A stretch of 64,000 bases of DNA from assembly GCA_964432885.1 (NCBI GenBank), contig CAYSPG010000013.1, forward strand, positions 1-64,000, in the 5' to 3' direction. Under the pieces are notes generated by a model. It was given only the letters and a program-made list of their open reading frames with translations, had not been told where the DNA came from and made no database searches. This DNA comes from CAYSPG01 sp964432885. Lineage in GTDB: Bacteria; Bacteroidota; Bacteroidia; AKYH767-A; OLB10. Of this stretch, positions 1-7,875 are shown one piece after another (the first letter of the stretch is position 1; each line of letters opens with the position of its first letter). The translations under genes were made by a program, and so were the position numbers.

Positions 1-360
1 ATGTGTATAATTAAAATACTTTGCGTATGCGTTAAATAAATTTCCTATCTGTTGGATCACCGCATTTGCTAATTATCTTTCGTCTTTTTGTATTTTTTCT
101 TCTATACTAAGCCTGCCGGTATTTTGTTCATTAAGCACTTTTATTATTTCCTTTTCACTTTTTATTCTCATCACAAAATGAAAATGATTAGGCATCAAAC
201 AAAATGAATACACCTCACTTACAGGAACAACATATTCTCTAAACTTTTCTAAAAACCATTTGTAATCACTATCGCTTTCGAAAAAATTTTCTTTACCTAT
301 GGCATGATTATAAATTTGATAAAATTTATCCGGTTCAAGTGGTATTAAATTTTCAGCCAT
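1..360 (-). pseudogene. REP-associated tyrosine transposase (RAYT, IS200-like HUH family), interrupted and partial
   Basis: RAYTs are HUH/Y1 single-strand nucleases thought to mobilise REP palindromes. The likely start is the ATG at 360 (MAENLIPLEPDKFYQIYNH); a longer reading from 423 would run into the REP palindrome. The text FCLMPNHFHFVMRI contains the metal-binding HFH of the HUH motif. An in-frame TAA at 73-75 stops the reading after about 95 codons. Beyond it the same frame continues to the window edge as LANAVIQQIGNLFNAYAKYF, which looks like the usual downstream RAYT segment, so the gene seems to be broken by one nonsense codon. The 5' part is duplicated at 2039-2242. A REP palindrome abuts the 5' side. 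Family assignment is confident; whether the stop is real or a sequencing error is not known. Confidence 0.75.
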
Positions 361-460
361 CTCTTTTTTTGAAAACCGAAAAATAATACTTTTACCTTCA
401 TGATTCCGTCTCCGTATTTTCACCTGGACGGGGGCTGCGCGACCCGTCAGGTGAAAACCA
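257..460. repeat. 204-bp direct repeat, copy 1 (RAYT 5' end plus REP)
   Basis: Positions 257-460 recur at 2039-2242 with a single mismatch (at the REP loop, ggggc versus gggtgc). The repeat holds the first about 34 codons of the RAYT, its leader and one REP palindrome. The two copies bracket the T9SS gene at 490-1815, so recombination between them could delete that gene. Confidence 0.95.
421..453. repeat. REP palindrome 1
   Basis: Inverted arms CACCTGGACGGG and CCCGTCAGGTG enclose a short GC-rich loop. The same palindrome family occurs at 1933-1983, 2203-2235 and 61836-61886. It sits directly upstream of the RAYT, as expected for REP/RAYT pairs. Confidence 0.85.
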
Positions 461-489
461 GATCTTGTTGCCGTGTATTTTTGTATTAA

Positions 490-1815
490 ATGAAAAAACT
501 ACTATTAATTTTTTTGCTGTTTCCATTTACCCTTTTAAGTCAAATTTGGAAACCATTAGGAGCTGGTTTTGATGCCCCACCAGTGTGGGATTTACATATT
601 TTAAATAACCAATTATACTCTGGTGGAAGTTTCTTTATGTCCGGAAGCACAAATGTATATACCATAGCGAAATGGGATGGGGTTTCATGGACATCAATTG
701 GATTTTCCAGCCCATTTGGAGCAGTAACAAGTATCGGTAAATTTAATAATGATTTAGTAGTGGCTGGCGATTTTCAAAGTGTGAATGGAAACTATAGCTC
801 AAGAAGGATTGCCCGCTATGATGGTGCAACATGGCATTCGCTTAACACAGGCATTACAAATGGCGGTTCATATTATTGTTTTTTAGAATACAACGGAGAT
901 TTGCTTGTAGGCGGTGAGTTTAATATTGTAGATGGTATAAATATGAAAAATTTGGCCCGTTGGGATGGCTCATCATGGTATTCGTTTGCTACCGTAGCAG
1001 GAACATTTTCACAAATACACGATATGATTATTTATAATAACGAGTTGTATATTGGAGGTTATTTTTCAAGCGTAAACGGGCAAACAATTGTAAACATTGC
1101 AAAGTTTGATGGCACTACATGGAGCGATGTGGGCGGTGGCTTAAGCAGTGATGTAATTGCGTTTGCCATTGACTCGGTAAATAACCGATTATATGCGGGA
1201 GGAAATTTTACAGGTATATATAACACCTCTACCGTTTTTCCTTCAAGAGTAGCTTATTGGGATGGTAGTAACTGGTATGCTGTTGGGGGTGCGCCTGCCA
1301 TTTCGCCAAGGGCATTATGCTTTTACAAAGGCAGTTTGTATGCGGGTTTTTCTTTTGAAGCTATTAAACCAAATGGAGATACCCTTAAGCACATGGCTGT
1401 ATGGGACGGCAACGAGTGGCAGCCGACCAATGGCAATTTAAATGATATTGTAAAAGACTTCTGTGTTTTAAATAACGACTTAATTGTAGGCGGGGCATTT
1501 ACAGTTGCCGGAGATTCGGTGGTAAATTATATTGCTGCATATACAGATACCACAACGGGCATAACATCATTAAATACAAAAACAGAAAGTTTCACTATCA
1601 CACCTAACCCTGCTAATTCTACTATTACAATTTATAGTGGTAGTAAATTTACCAGTTACACTATAGCATCAACCACTGGCAGTAAAATAAAAAGCAAAAA
1701 AGTAAAGCCCACTGATAGTTTTGAGATTAACATAGCTGCTCTTGCTAAAGGGGCTTACATACTTACAATAAATAATGGAAAAGAAGAAGCAAGCCAGCGG
1801 TTTATGAAGGAATAG
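490..1815 (+). CDS. Secreted propeller-like repeat protein with T9SS C-terminal sorting domain
   Basis: This 441-aa protein has a Sec signal peptide (MKKLLLIFLLFPFTLLSQ) and about seven repeats of roughly 45-55 residues in which a phrase such as NDLVVAGDFQSVNG is followed by IARYDGATWHSL or a similar WDG.W segment. This pattern suggests a beta-propeller. Residues about 362-441 form a type A sorting domain (ITPNPANSTITIYS ... KGAYILTI), so the protein is probably exported by the type IX system and anchored to or released from the surface. It lies between two RAYT/REP copies and upstream of the first attC-like site. A TAnnTTTG-like box (476-483) ends only 6 bp before the ATG, so it either gives a leaderless mRNA or is fortuitous. 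Substrate or function is unknown. Confidence 0.85.
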   Translation: MKKLLLIFLLFPFTLLSQIWKPLGAGFDAPPVWDLHILNNQLYSGGSFFMSGSTNVYTIAKWDGVSWTSIGFSSPFGAVTSIGKFNNDLVVAGDFQSVNGNYSSRRIARYDGATWHSLNTGITNGGSYYCFLEYNGDLLVGGEFNIVDGINMKNLARWDGSSWYSFATVAGTFSQIHDMIIYNNELYIGGYFSSVNGQTIVNIAKFDGTTWSDVGGGLSSDVIAFAIDSVNNRLYAGGNFTGIYNTSTVFPSRVAYWDGSNWYAVGGAPAISPRALCFYKGSLYAGFSFEAIKPNGDTLKHMAVWDGNEWQPTNGNLNDIVKDFCVLNNDLIVGGAFTVAGDSVVNYIAAYTDTTTGITSLNTKTESFTITPNPANSTITIYSGSKFTSYTIASTTGSKIKSKKVKPTDSFEINIAALAKGAYILTINNGKEEASQRFMKE

Positions 1816-1932
1816 TGCAGATATTGAAGAAAACAATACAACGTTATCCACAGAGTACAAGGACTCTTTAAGGGCATATCTCCGTACGCGCGAGGCTCTT
1901 TTGCCTCGTGTGTATTTTATTCTTTTTGATGT

Positions 1933-1983
1933 CACCTGACGGGTCGCCAGCGTAAGCCTGTGGGGTGCGCCCCCGTCCAGGTG
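1933..1983. repeat. REP palindrome 2
   Basis: The arms CACCTGACGGG and CCCGTCCAGGTG surround a GC-rich centre. The stretch 1816-2038 after the T9SS gene holds only this palindrome and a partial half (gacctgacaggtg, near 2022-2034). Confidence 0.85.
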
Positions 1984-2038
1984 ATTAGTTTAACGTAAAG
2001 CCTATCGCTTACATCGCCAAAGACCTGACAGGTGAATT

Positions 2039-2242
2039 CATTTGTAATCACTATCGCTTTCGAAAAAATTTTCTTTACCTATGGCATGATTATAAATTTG
2101 ATAAAATTTATCCGGTTCAAGTGGTATTAAATTTTCAGCCATCTCTTTTTTTGAAAACCGAAAAATAATACTTTTACCTTCATGATTCCGTCTCCGTATT
2201 TTCACCTGGACGGGTGCTGCGCGACCCGTCAGGTGAAAACCA
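2039..2242 (-). pseudogene. Second copy of RAYT 5' end with REP palindrome (direct repeat copy 2)
   Basis: This is the 203/204-identical copy of 257-460. It carries the start of the transposase (MAENLIPLEPDKFYQIYNH on the minus strand, ATG at 2142) but is truncated at its 3' side after about 34 codons, where unrelated sequence begins. A REP palindrome lies at 2203-2235. It ends 7 bp before the first attC-like site. Confidence 0.85.
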
Positions 2243-2249
2243 ATTGGTT

Positions 2250-2403
2250 GCGCATAACGAAGAAGGGCTTAACGAAGTTTTTAAAATGGGGGTTTAGATG
2301 CACAACTGTTCGATTACCGACACTGCTTGTTAGAAGCACAAATGTTTGTGTTACGGTTAAAGCCCCCATTTTAAAAATTTTGTTTAAGCTAACTGTTATA
2401 AGC
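2250..2403 (+). other. attC-like recombination site 1
   Basis: The left box GCGCATAAC is at 2250-2258 and the right box GTTATAAGC at 2395-2403. The inner stem pairs AGGGCTTAACGAAG...AAATGGGGG (from 2264) with GCCCCCATTTTAAAAA...TTAAGCT (2362-2390). The right box is the reverse complement of the left box of site 2 (GCTTATAAC at 4505), not of its own left box. Confidence 0.85.
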
Positions 2404-2480
2404 TGTGCTGTTCGCCTTATCAGGGCTTTGGTGGTTTGAGTTTTGCAGACAGGAAAACTTGCAATGTCGTGTGCGGTGGC

Positions 2481-2548
2481 TTGCTTTCTCTATTTAAAGT
2501 TTTGGTGGCGCGATTGCTTTTGTGCGCGACTTTAAATTGTGAAAGCAA
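2481..2548. repeat. Boundary hairpin B (right of attC 1)
   Basis: The arms TTGCTTTCTCTATTTAAAGT (2481-2500) and ACTTTAAATTGTGAAAGCAA (2529-2548) pair except for T-T mismatches at CTCT/TGTG. It is preceded by GTGCGGTGG. Compared with 4911-4977 the outer pairs change as TTTC/GAAA versus ACAC/GTGT, which is compensatory. Confidence 0.8.
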
Positions 2549-2580
2549 CTGTGAGGCGGTTTTTTCTTTTAATTGTTTTG

Positions 2581-2588
2581 TACTTTTG
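2581..2588 (+). promoter_or_regulatory. Possible Bacteroidetes -7 box (TAnnTTTG)
   Basis: TACTTTTG matches the Bacteroidetes -7 consensus exactly and lies 21 bp before the ATG of the small ORF at 2610. I see no convincing -33 TTG, so this remains tentative. Confidence 0.35.
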
Positions 2589-2609
2589 TTATCGTTAAAA
2601 ATAAAAGGT

Positions 2610-2759
2610 ATGAATCATGTTTACGTTATTGAATCTTACTATAAGGGCGGCAAGATGCCGCAGAACAAACAAGGCACGAGCGGAAAGGACGCTCGCGCCT
2701 ACGGGGGAAATAAGGATGGCATTGTAAACGTTAATGGAAAATTAGTTATTATTAAATAG
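2610..2759 (+). CDS. Possible small protein of 49 aa, unknown function
   Basis: The ORF begins MNHVYVIESYYKGGKMPQNK and ends NVNGKLVIIK. A -7-like box precedes it and a strong hairpin terminator starts 2 bp after its stop codon, which makes a small independent gene plausible. I recognise no family. Against it are its shortness and the absence of a second example in the window. It is the only ORF in the 400 bp between attC-like site 1 and the next gene; the longer readings that overlap hairpin 2481-2548 look spurious. Confidence 0.4.
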   Translation: MNHVYVIESYYKGGKMPQNKQGTSGKDARAYGGNKDGIVNVNGKLVIIK

Positions 2760-2761
2760 CA

Positions 2762-2801
2762 AAAAGTGGCTCGTAGAATTTTACGAGCCACTTTTATTTT
2801 T
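2762..2801 (+). terminator. Rho-independent terminator
   Basis: The perfect 14-bp stem AAAAGTGGCTCGTA / TACGAGCCACTTTT (2762-2775 and 2782-2795), a 6-nt loop and a T-rich tail form a textbook terminator. It lies only 8 bp before the ATG of the T9SS gene at 2809, so it may end the small ORF transcript or act as an attenuator for that gene. Confidence 0.8.
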
Positions 2802-2808
2802 AAGATTT

Positions 2809-4302
2809 ATGAAAAAAATATTTTTATTCTTTATACTAATGTTGCCTAAAGTAACTATGGGACAAGGAATAAATAACAACTGGTTTTCCGGATATGACAG
2901 TGAGTGGAGCACTCCCAACTTTGGCATCAGCAAATTAGATTTTTTTAGTGGATTACCGGTTATTACGCAAGACTCGTTTGCAATGGAATTTCGACACACC
3001 CATGCAAATATTTCTGACGTTTCTGGCAACATGTTGTTTTACACTAATGGTTATTACATAGCCGATGCTACAGATGATACCATGCAAAACGGTAATGGAA
3101 TTAATCCCGGAGCATACGCAAATTTTGCACCCGATGGGTTTTTAATTGCGCAGGGTGCGCTAATTATACCAAAACCCGGGAGCAATACTATATACTATTT
3201 GTTTCATAATTCGGTTGATAATTATCCAAGTGCATTTGGCAGCAAGTCATACAATCTTAAAAAATCAGAAATTGATATGTCTCTTAATGCAGGATTGGGT
3301 GCAGTTGTTTCCAAAAATCAAATAGTTATAAATGACACGATTAATGTTGGAAAAATTACCGCATGTAGACATGCAAATGGAAGAGATTGGTGGGTTGTAG
3401 TTCACCGTGTTAATACAAACACGTACTATAAATTACTTGTTTTCCCAAACTTTATTTTAGGTCCATACGCGCAGAATATTGGAGCAATAAGAACAATGGA
3501 TGATGGGCAGGCAAAGTTTTCGCCTGATGGAAAAACATATGCTTATTACCATTACGCATCAGGGGGACTTGATATTTTGGATTTTGACAGGTGTACCGGA
3601 ATGTTTAGTAACCCACGAAATGATGCTAGCATACCAACAGTATATGGAAACGTAGGATGTGAATTTTCTCCAAATTCTCAATTACTCTATGTTTCTAATG
3701 TTTTAAATGTTTATCAATACGACTTGACAGCCACTAATGTAATAGCAAGCAGAACTATGGTGGCTGCGTGGGATTCATTTACGCAGCCCGGCCAACCTAA
3801 TTTGGGAGCTTACTTATGTAATCAACAACTTGCACCTGACGGAAAGATATATATAACAACAGGAAACAGCACTACATATTTTGGAAGGATAGATGACCCG
3901 GACATTGTTGGAGTGGGTTGCAACGTAGCACAACACAGCGTTTTATTGCCAACATATAATTTTAACACCATACCCAATCACCCAAATTATTTTTTGGGGT
4001 GCGATACTACGGGGGGGTGTACTACGTGTTATACCAGCCTCGCCAGCCCCTTACCACTCGAAGGGGAAATAAAAGTAGCGCCTAATCCAACTACTGGAGC
4101 ATTTGCTTTTCAGTTTGATGCGCATAGTACAAGCGGTGAGGTAGAGGTTCATGATATGATGGGGAATTTGGTGCTACGGGATTATGTTGCGCCTTGGAGT
4201 CTATATAAGTATGTAAATATTAGCGCACTTTCTAACGGGATTTATTTCTGTAAAATGAAGTGGAAGGATGGGGAGGTAAGCGTTAAAGTTATTAATGAAT
4301 GA
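2809..4302 (+). CDS. Secreted beta-propeller-like protein with T9SS sorting domain
   Basis: The protein has 497 aa, a signal peptide (MKKIFLFFILMLPKVTMGQ) and a central region with phrases typical of Bacteroidota WD40/PD40-like propellers, such as NISDVSGNMLFYTNGYYIAD, LIIPKPGSNTIYYLF, KFSPDGKTYAYY and CEFSPNSQLLYVSN. Residues about 415-497 are a type A sorting domain (VAPNPTTGAFAFQF ... LSNGIYFCKMKW). It is paralogous to 14654-16048 and 32914-34431, which lie in other cassettes. The role is unknown; surface exposure through T9SS is inferred from the sorting domain. The ATG is 8 bp after a terminator, so a promoter must lie within or before the hairpin. Confidence 0.85.
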   Translation: MKKIFLFFILMLPKVTMGQGINNNWFSGYDSEWSTPNFGISKLDFFSGLPVITQDSFAMEFRHTHANISDVSGNMLFYTNGYYIADATDDTMQNGNGINPGAYANFAPDGFLIAQGALIIPKPGSNTIYYLFHNSVDNYPSAFGSKSYNLKKSEIDMSLNAGLGAVVSKNQIVINDTINVGKITACRHANGRDWWVVVHRVNTNTYYKLLVFPNFILGPYAQNIGAIRTMDDGQAKFSPDGKTYAYYHYASGGLDILDFDRCTGMFSNPRNDASIPTVYGNVGCEFSPNSQLLYVSNVLNVYQYDLTATNVIASRTMVAAWDSFTQPGQPNLGAYLCNQQLAPDGKIYITTGNSTTYFGRIDDPDIVGVGCNVAQHSVLLPTYNFNTIPNHPNYFLGCDTTGGCTTCYTSLASPLPLEGEIKVAPNPTTGAFAFQFDAHSTSGEVEVHDMMGNLVLRDYVAPWSLYKYVNISALSNGIYFCKMKWKDGEVSVKVINE

Positions 4303-4352
4303 TTTATGAAGTTTATTAAAAATATGAAGTGAAACGGTTTTGTGCGGTTGGG

Positions 4353-4418
4353 TAAAATAAAAAGTGAAGCAACTTAGCGGTGGTTTTTGTGCGCTGTGTT
4401 GCTTCTCTTTTTATTTTA
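4353..4418. repeat. Boundary hairpin B (left of attC 2)
   Basis: The arms TAAAATAAAAAGTGAAGCAAC (4353-4373, 21 nt) and its partner at 4398-4418 pair with one T-T mismatch inside GTG/CTC. It is preceded by GTGCGGTTGG. It starts 50 bp after the stop of the T9SS gene. Confidence 0.8.
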
Positions 4419-4504
4419 CGAAGGATGGCAAACAAGGCTATGCCTGCCGTGCAGAATGTTAAAAAGTATTAGGGGAATTTGGTATAAGTACAGAAGCCCG
4501 CATT

Positions 4505-4720
4505 GCTTATAACGAAGAAGGGCTTGGCGAAGGTTTAAAAAGCAAGAGTTAGAATTACTTCTACTCATTAAAAAAAATGCAACAGTTAGATAACAATTTT
4601 TTGCCTTGATGTTATGTTGCATTTTTTTTAACATGCAGTAAAGGTAAAAAAGAATTACATCAATTTGATAACCGATGCAGACTTGCTTTTTAAACTTTTG
4701 CTAAGCTTGCTGTTATCTGC
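4505..4720 (+). other. attC-like recombination site 2
   Basis: The left box GCTTATAAC is at 4505-4513 and the right box GTTATCTGC at 4712-4720. The outer stem pairs GGGCTTGGCGAAGGTTTAAA... (4520-4546) with CTTGCTTTTTAAAC...GCTAAGC (4682-4708). A nested hairpin AAAAAAATGCAACA / TGTTGCATTTTTTT lies in the centre. The right box matches the left box of site 3. Confidence 0.9.
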
Positions 4721-4910
4721 TGGGCTATGTGGTTTATCAGGGCTTATCTGTTTGGAGTTATGGCAGTATTGAAAGAATAGGTTGATGTTAGCACAGCAGT
4801 TTTATCCAGGCGGGATGTGCGGTTGGATGTATTATTATTTTTTTTTAGCAGAGGGGAAATTAACGAATACGAATCTGGTACGAATTTACGAATTGGAAAA
4901 GGTGGTGGGT

Positions 4911-4977
4911 TTGCACACTCTATTTAAAGTTTTGGTGGTGCGGCTGGCTTTTGTGGGACTTTAAATTGTGTGTGCAA
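4911..4977. repeat. Boundary hairpin B (right of attC 2)
   Basis: The arms TTGCACACTCTATTTAAAGT and ACTTTAAATTGTGTGTGCAA pair with T-T mismatches at CTCT/TGTG. It is nearly the same as the hairpin at 30462-30529. Confidence 0.8.
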
Positions 4978-5066
4978 TGGCAGAGGTTTTTCTTTTTTTG
5001 TCACGCGGAAGGGTTGTATGAGGAAACGTAAATGAAAGCCGGATGCTGAGTTATGTGTAATGATTG

Positions 5067-5255
5067 TGCGCAAACTTGGGAATATGTTCCGCCTATGGTT
5101 GGGGTTGTTGCCGCTTTTTTAAAGGGGATTGGGATTAATTGTTTTGCGGCTAACGCGAATGATTTTGTGATGGGCGCGAACCAATTATGGTTTATGCGCG
5201 AATTAATTACCCCCCTCCGCTAACCAATTACGGTTTTGCGCAAAGCATGTTATCT
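5067..5255. repeat. Degenerate 21-bp tandem repeat array (9 units)
   Basis: Nine consecutive units of 21 bp share a core like GCGCnAAnnAATTA, for example gggcgcgaaccaattatgg, tatgcgcgaattaattac and tttgcgcaaagcatgttat. Unit boundaries drift by one base in places. No open reading frame spans it. Similar arrays lie at 21577-21702, 30559-30747 and 51217-51384. Confidence 0.7.
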
Positions 5256-5947
5256 ATTACATTATTAGCTAATTACGTTATGTTAGCTATACTAAAGGGT
5301 TGTGTTATCAGTTTGATTTGAGGCAAAACTCTGATTATCAACACTGTTTTACAAAAAATATGCACCTAACTATTTATTTATTAGCATATTAACGTTTGCT
5401 TTGTGTAAAAAAGGATATGATGCTGCGAATTAGTGGAGAGAGGAGGGGTAGCCATCCGGCAAACGCAACCGGTATTTAAAAGTGTGCTTACTATATTATA
5501 TATATAGCAAAAAAAATGCAGTGAATCTATTTATAGCCTTTACTGAAAAGCTACGTAGAAATAATTTTTGGCTCAAGCCACCGGGTAGTTGTTCTTTAAA
5601 TATGTAATGCAAAAAGTTTGCCGAAGATTATTTTGCTGATGTGATGATGTGTTGATGGGGAGATGAAGTTAAAAAATCTTGTGGATAGTGTAACAAAAGA
5701 AAAAGAGGTGCGTAAGAAAAGAAATAATGGATGTGGCGGTGGGATAGGTAAACAGGTGATTGGGGTAATTAAAATAATTAGCGTGAATTGAAAAAATAAG
5801 TTTAGTTGATGAAACAAAATAAACAGGGATTGCGTAAAAGACAGAAATTAATTACAAAAAAATAATTGTAACCATTAGTAAAGAGTTTTCGTTAGAGTAT
5901 CAAAATTGAAATTCAAAATTTAAAAACCATATAATAAAAAAAACAAA
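5256..5947. other. AT-rich gene-free stretch upstream of the 330-aa protein
   Basis: No convincing ORF is present. The leader near 5863 contains aaaaaataattgtaacc, which recurs near 31216 upstream of the paralogous gene at 31295, so it is a candidate shared promoter or leader element. Confidence 0.4.
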
Positions 5948-6940
5948 ATGGACACAAACTACAAAATCGCACAAGCCAGATTATATCTTGCATGCAGGGT
6001 AATTTTAAACAGCACCAGACTGTATTTACCAAAATTCACAAACCATAAGGCTAAATATACACCAGCGTGGATAACTGCCTTTTTAGGAGAAATTTTAGCG
6101 GCAGAGTTGCTACCGGATGAGCAAGCCCGCGCACTTACGCATGAGAGTCTGAGACGTGAAGTGTTGGAGGTAGGTGACAAGGCATTAAGCGCCTGGAAAG
6201 GGTTAAAACGCTATATTTACGATGCCTATTCTGTGCCGGAGCCTGAGTACCGCTCGGCCGGATGGGGTTATTATGATGCCGCAGCTAATGAGGGGTTTGA
6301 GGAGCTATCGCAGCTTATGATTGAGGGTTTGAAATACATTAATTCTCACGAGGCTGTGCTTATGGAGAATGAGAACATGCCAAGCACCTATAAAGAGGAA
6401 TTTGAAATTGCGAAGGCAAATTTTGATGAAAAATTAGCCTTATTTTACGCAGCCGAGGAGCAAGCCATTGTGGATACTGTTACTAAGATTACAGCTAATA
6501 ATGCTTTGTATGCCAAGATTATTGCGTTGTGCTTGGACGGGCAGTTTATTTTTGAAAAAGAAGAAGCTAAGAGCAGACAGTTTTCGTTTTCGAATGTATG
6601 TCAGTTAATTTCTCCTGCCGGTGCATCTGAAGTTCAATTTGAATTGACTAACGAGGAAACGGGGCTACCGGTGATTGGTGAGATTATTCATGTAGGTTCG
6701 GATAAGGTAATTGTTACGGGTGCTGATGGTCGTGGATTAATGACACAATTATCATCCGGTGATAATAGTTTTAGAATTGTTGTTGACGGTTTTAATGAGA
6801 AGTTGCTTACGCTAACGCTTAACGGTACTAAGAAAACCGAGCATGTGCATTTGCAGCCATTGTTTACCGGGGAATTGAGTGAAAGCCCCTCTCCTGCTCC
6901 AGAAGAAACCCCTGCTGAAACACCAGTAGTTAACGAATAG
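5948..6940 (+). CDS. Uncharacterised 330-aa protein (paralogue of 31295-32311)
   Basis: I recognise no named family. No signal peptide is visible, so a cytoplasmic protein is likely. Residues about 1-205 look helical and charged. Residues about 215-310 look like a beta-sandwich (VQFELTNEETGLPVIGEI ... FRIVVDGFNEKLLTLTLN), similar to carboxypeptidase-regulatory-like folds. The tail is Pro/Glu-rich. The paralogue in another cassette shares landmarks such as ALTHESLR / ALQHESVR, the AAGW or SAGW patch, QFSF, and an IVVDGF / IVADGY strand. Both genes follow a 21-bp repeat array and both are followed by terminators and the same structured RNA. Two strong hairpins follow the stop. Confidence 0.75.
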   Translation: MDTNYKIAQARLYLACRVILNSTRLYLPKFTNHKAKYTPAWITAFLGEILAAELLPDEQARALTHESLRREVLEVGDKALSAWKGLKRYIYDAYSVPEPEYRSAGWGYYDAAANEGFEELSQLMIEGLKYINSHEAVLMENENMPSTYKEEFEIAKANFDEKLALFYAAEEQAIVDTVTKITANNALYAKIIALCLDGQFIFEKEEAKSRQFSFSNVCQLISPAGASEVQFELTNEETGLPVIGEIIHVGSDKVIVTGADGRGLMTQLSSGDNSFRIVVDGFNEKLLTLTLNGTKKTEHVHLQPLFTGELSESPSPAPEETPAETPVVNE

Positions 6941-6956
6941 AAAAAAGAATACAAAT

Positions 6957-6990
6957 GAAAAAACGCTCTGATTTTTCGGGGCGTTTTTTT
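6957..6990 (+). terminator. Rho-independent terminator 1 after the 330-aa gene
   Basis: The stem AAAAAAACGC / GCGTTTTTTT with a T-run begins 17 bp after the stop codon at 6940. Confidence 0.75.
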
Positions 6991-7017
6991 TATTGGTGGA
7001 AGATGGATTGAGATATA

Positions 7018-7053
7018 GAAAAATACGCTGATTTTTTATCAGGGTATTTTTTT
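7018..7053 (+). terminator. Rho-independent terminator 2 after the 330-aa gene
   Basis: The sequence pairs AAAAAATAC and CTGAT with ATCAG and GTATTTTTTT. This second hairpin in tandem probably insulates the downstream RNA. Confidence 0.6.
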
Positions 7054-7085
7054 ATGGACTAAAAGCTGAATTGAAAATTCGGTTT

Positions 7086-7192
7086 GCGTTAAGGATGGTA
7101 GCGGTTATCCTCCCCGATTTTTCATCGGGGAGATAATAGCGGACAGCATGACTTTCGCTGTTGCTTTTTTGCAACAGGGAAAGGAACGCCCC
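7086..7192 (+). ncRNA. Structured RNA, copy 1 (Flavo-1-like architecture)
   Basis: The conserved blocks are GCGTTAAGGATGGTAGCGG, TTATCC, GATAATAGCGGACAGC(A/C)TGAC and GGAACGCCC. Hairpin one is TCCCCGAT...ATCGGGGA. The second is CTTTC-TGTTGC / GCAACA-GAAAG. The ends pair as GCGTT / AACGC. Copies at 22895-23011 and 32444-32561 keep the unpaired blocks while the stems change in a compensatory way. From memory the layout resembles the Flavo-1 RNA motif of Bacteroidetes, but I could not test this. Function is unknown. Confidence 0.75.
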
Positions 7193-7262
7193 AAAAAATA
7201 TTTTTAAACAATTGTTCTTTGTTTGGATTTTATTTTATACTATTGGTGAAACTTTTAATCTT

Positions 7263-7320
7263 GAGGGCTATGGAAAACATAGAAACTCCACCCAGTGTTT
7301 GACGAATGCCGAGAGGGAAG
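7263..7320 (+). other. Possible structured 5' leader before the Rhs locus
   Basis: A small hairpin CTATG-GAAAA-CATAG is followed by a G- and A-rich segment that looks RNA-like. It sits about 20 bp after a promoter-like TACTATTG (7238-7245) and 100 bp before the ATG at 7420. No second copy is present, so this is weak. Confidence 0.25.
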
Positions 7321-7419
7321 AATTTTTTACCTGCTTTTAAACAGGATTATTTGTTTTTATTGGAGATTTATTTTTATTTTATTCTGATTTTTCTTTAACA
7401 CTAATTAAAACATACGATT

Positions 7420-7836
7420 ATGAAAAAAGTTATATTTATACTGATGTTTATTAACTTAACTTTTTTGTTAAGAGCGCAACGTTTTGTATACTCATATGAC
7501 CAAGCAGGCAATAGAACAGAGAGAATGTATATGCTGTCTCGAATGTCAGGTGAGGCAGATACTACAAAAGAGTACGCTCAAAAGATAAATGATAATAAAA
7601 TTGCTGTGCTTCCTAACCCAACACGAGGTCGATTATCAGTAAAAATTGATAATTTAAAATCTGAACAAAAAGCAACTGTAATGTTGTTTGATGAAAAAGG
7701 TATGCTCCTAAGCAAAATGGAAAATGCAAGCGAGATTTCCTATATTGATATTTCACAAAAGCCAGCGGGTGTATATATTTTGAAGGTTTATATTGATAAA
7801 AATAAAAAAGAATGGAAGATTTTGAGAATTGAGTAG
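7420..7836 (+). CDS. Small secreted protein with T9SS sorting domain, partner of Rhs gene
   Basis: The protein has 138 aa and a signal peptide (MKKVIFILMFINLTFLLRAQ). After it comes one YD-repeat-like phrase (FVYSYDQAGNRTERMY) and then a type A sorting domain (VLPNPTRGRLSVKI ... KPAGVYILKVYI). It ends 39 bp before the large YD-repeat protein and is probably co-transcribed with it. In Bacteroidota such mini YD/T9SS proteins are often found just before large RHS-repeat genes. Its role is not established. Confidence 0.8.
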   Translation: MKKVIFILMFINLTFLLRAQRFVYSYDQAGNRTERMYMLSRMSGEADTTKEYAQKINDNKIAVLPNPTRGRLSVKIDNLKSEQKATVMLFDEKGMLLSKMENASEISYIDISQKPAGVYILKVYIDKNKKEWKILRIE

Positions 7837-7875
7837 TAAATAAATTAATATTTTAACTCTGTTAATATTAAAAAT

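Larger units (their letters stand above)
2396..4712 (+). mobile_element. Cassette 1 (2.3 kb)
   Basis: This is the segment between the inferred G/TT crossover points of attC-like sites 1 and 2. It carries a small ORF and a T9SS protein on the plus strand, in the usual cassette orientation (gene then attC). The boundaries are inferred by analogy with IntI recombination. Confidence 0.7.

Noticed and set aside
1669..1935. Minus-strand 88-aa reading over the end of the first T9SS gene
   Set aside because: Shadow of the coding frame of 490-1815; many similar shadows occur opposite the efflux genes and the giant T9SS gene and were left out.
4353..4977. Palindromes as MITEs or insertion-sequence ends
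   Set aside because: All nine central palindromes have one orientation and match their neighbour's box; no target-site duplications or transposase are evident. The RAYT relates to the separate CACCTGACGGG palindromes.
5067..5255. CRISPR array
   Set aside because: Units are 21 bp, head to tail, degenerate and without spacers; no cas genes are in the window.
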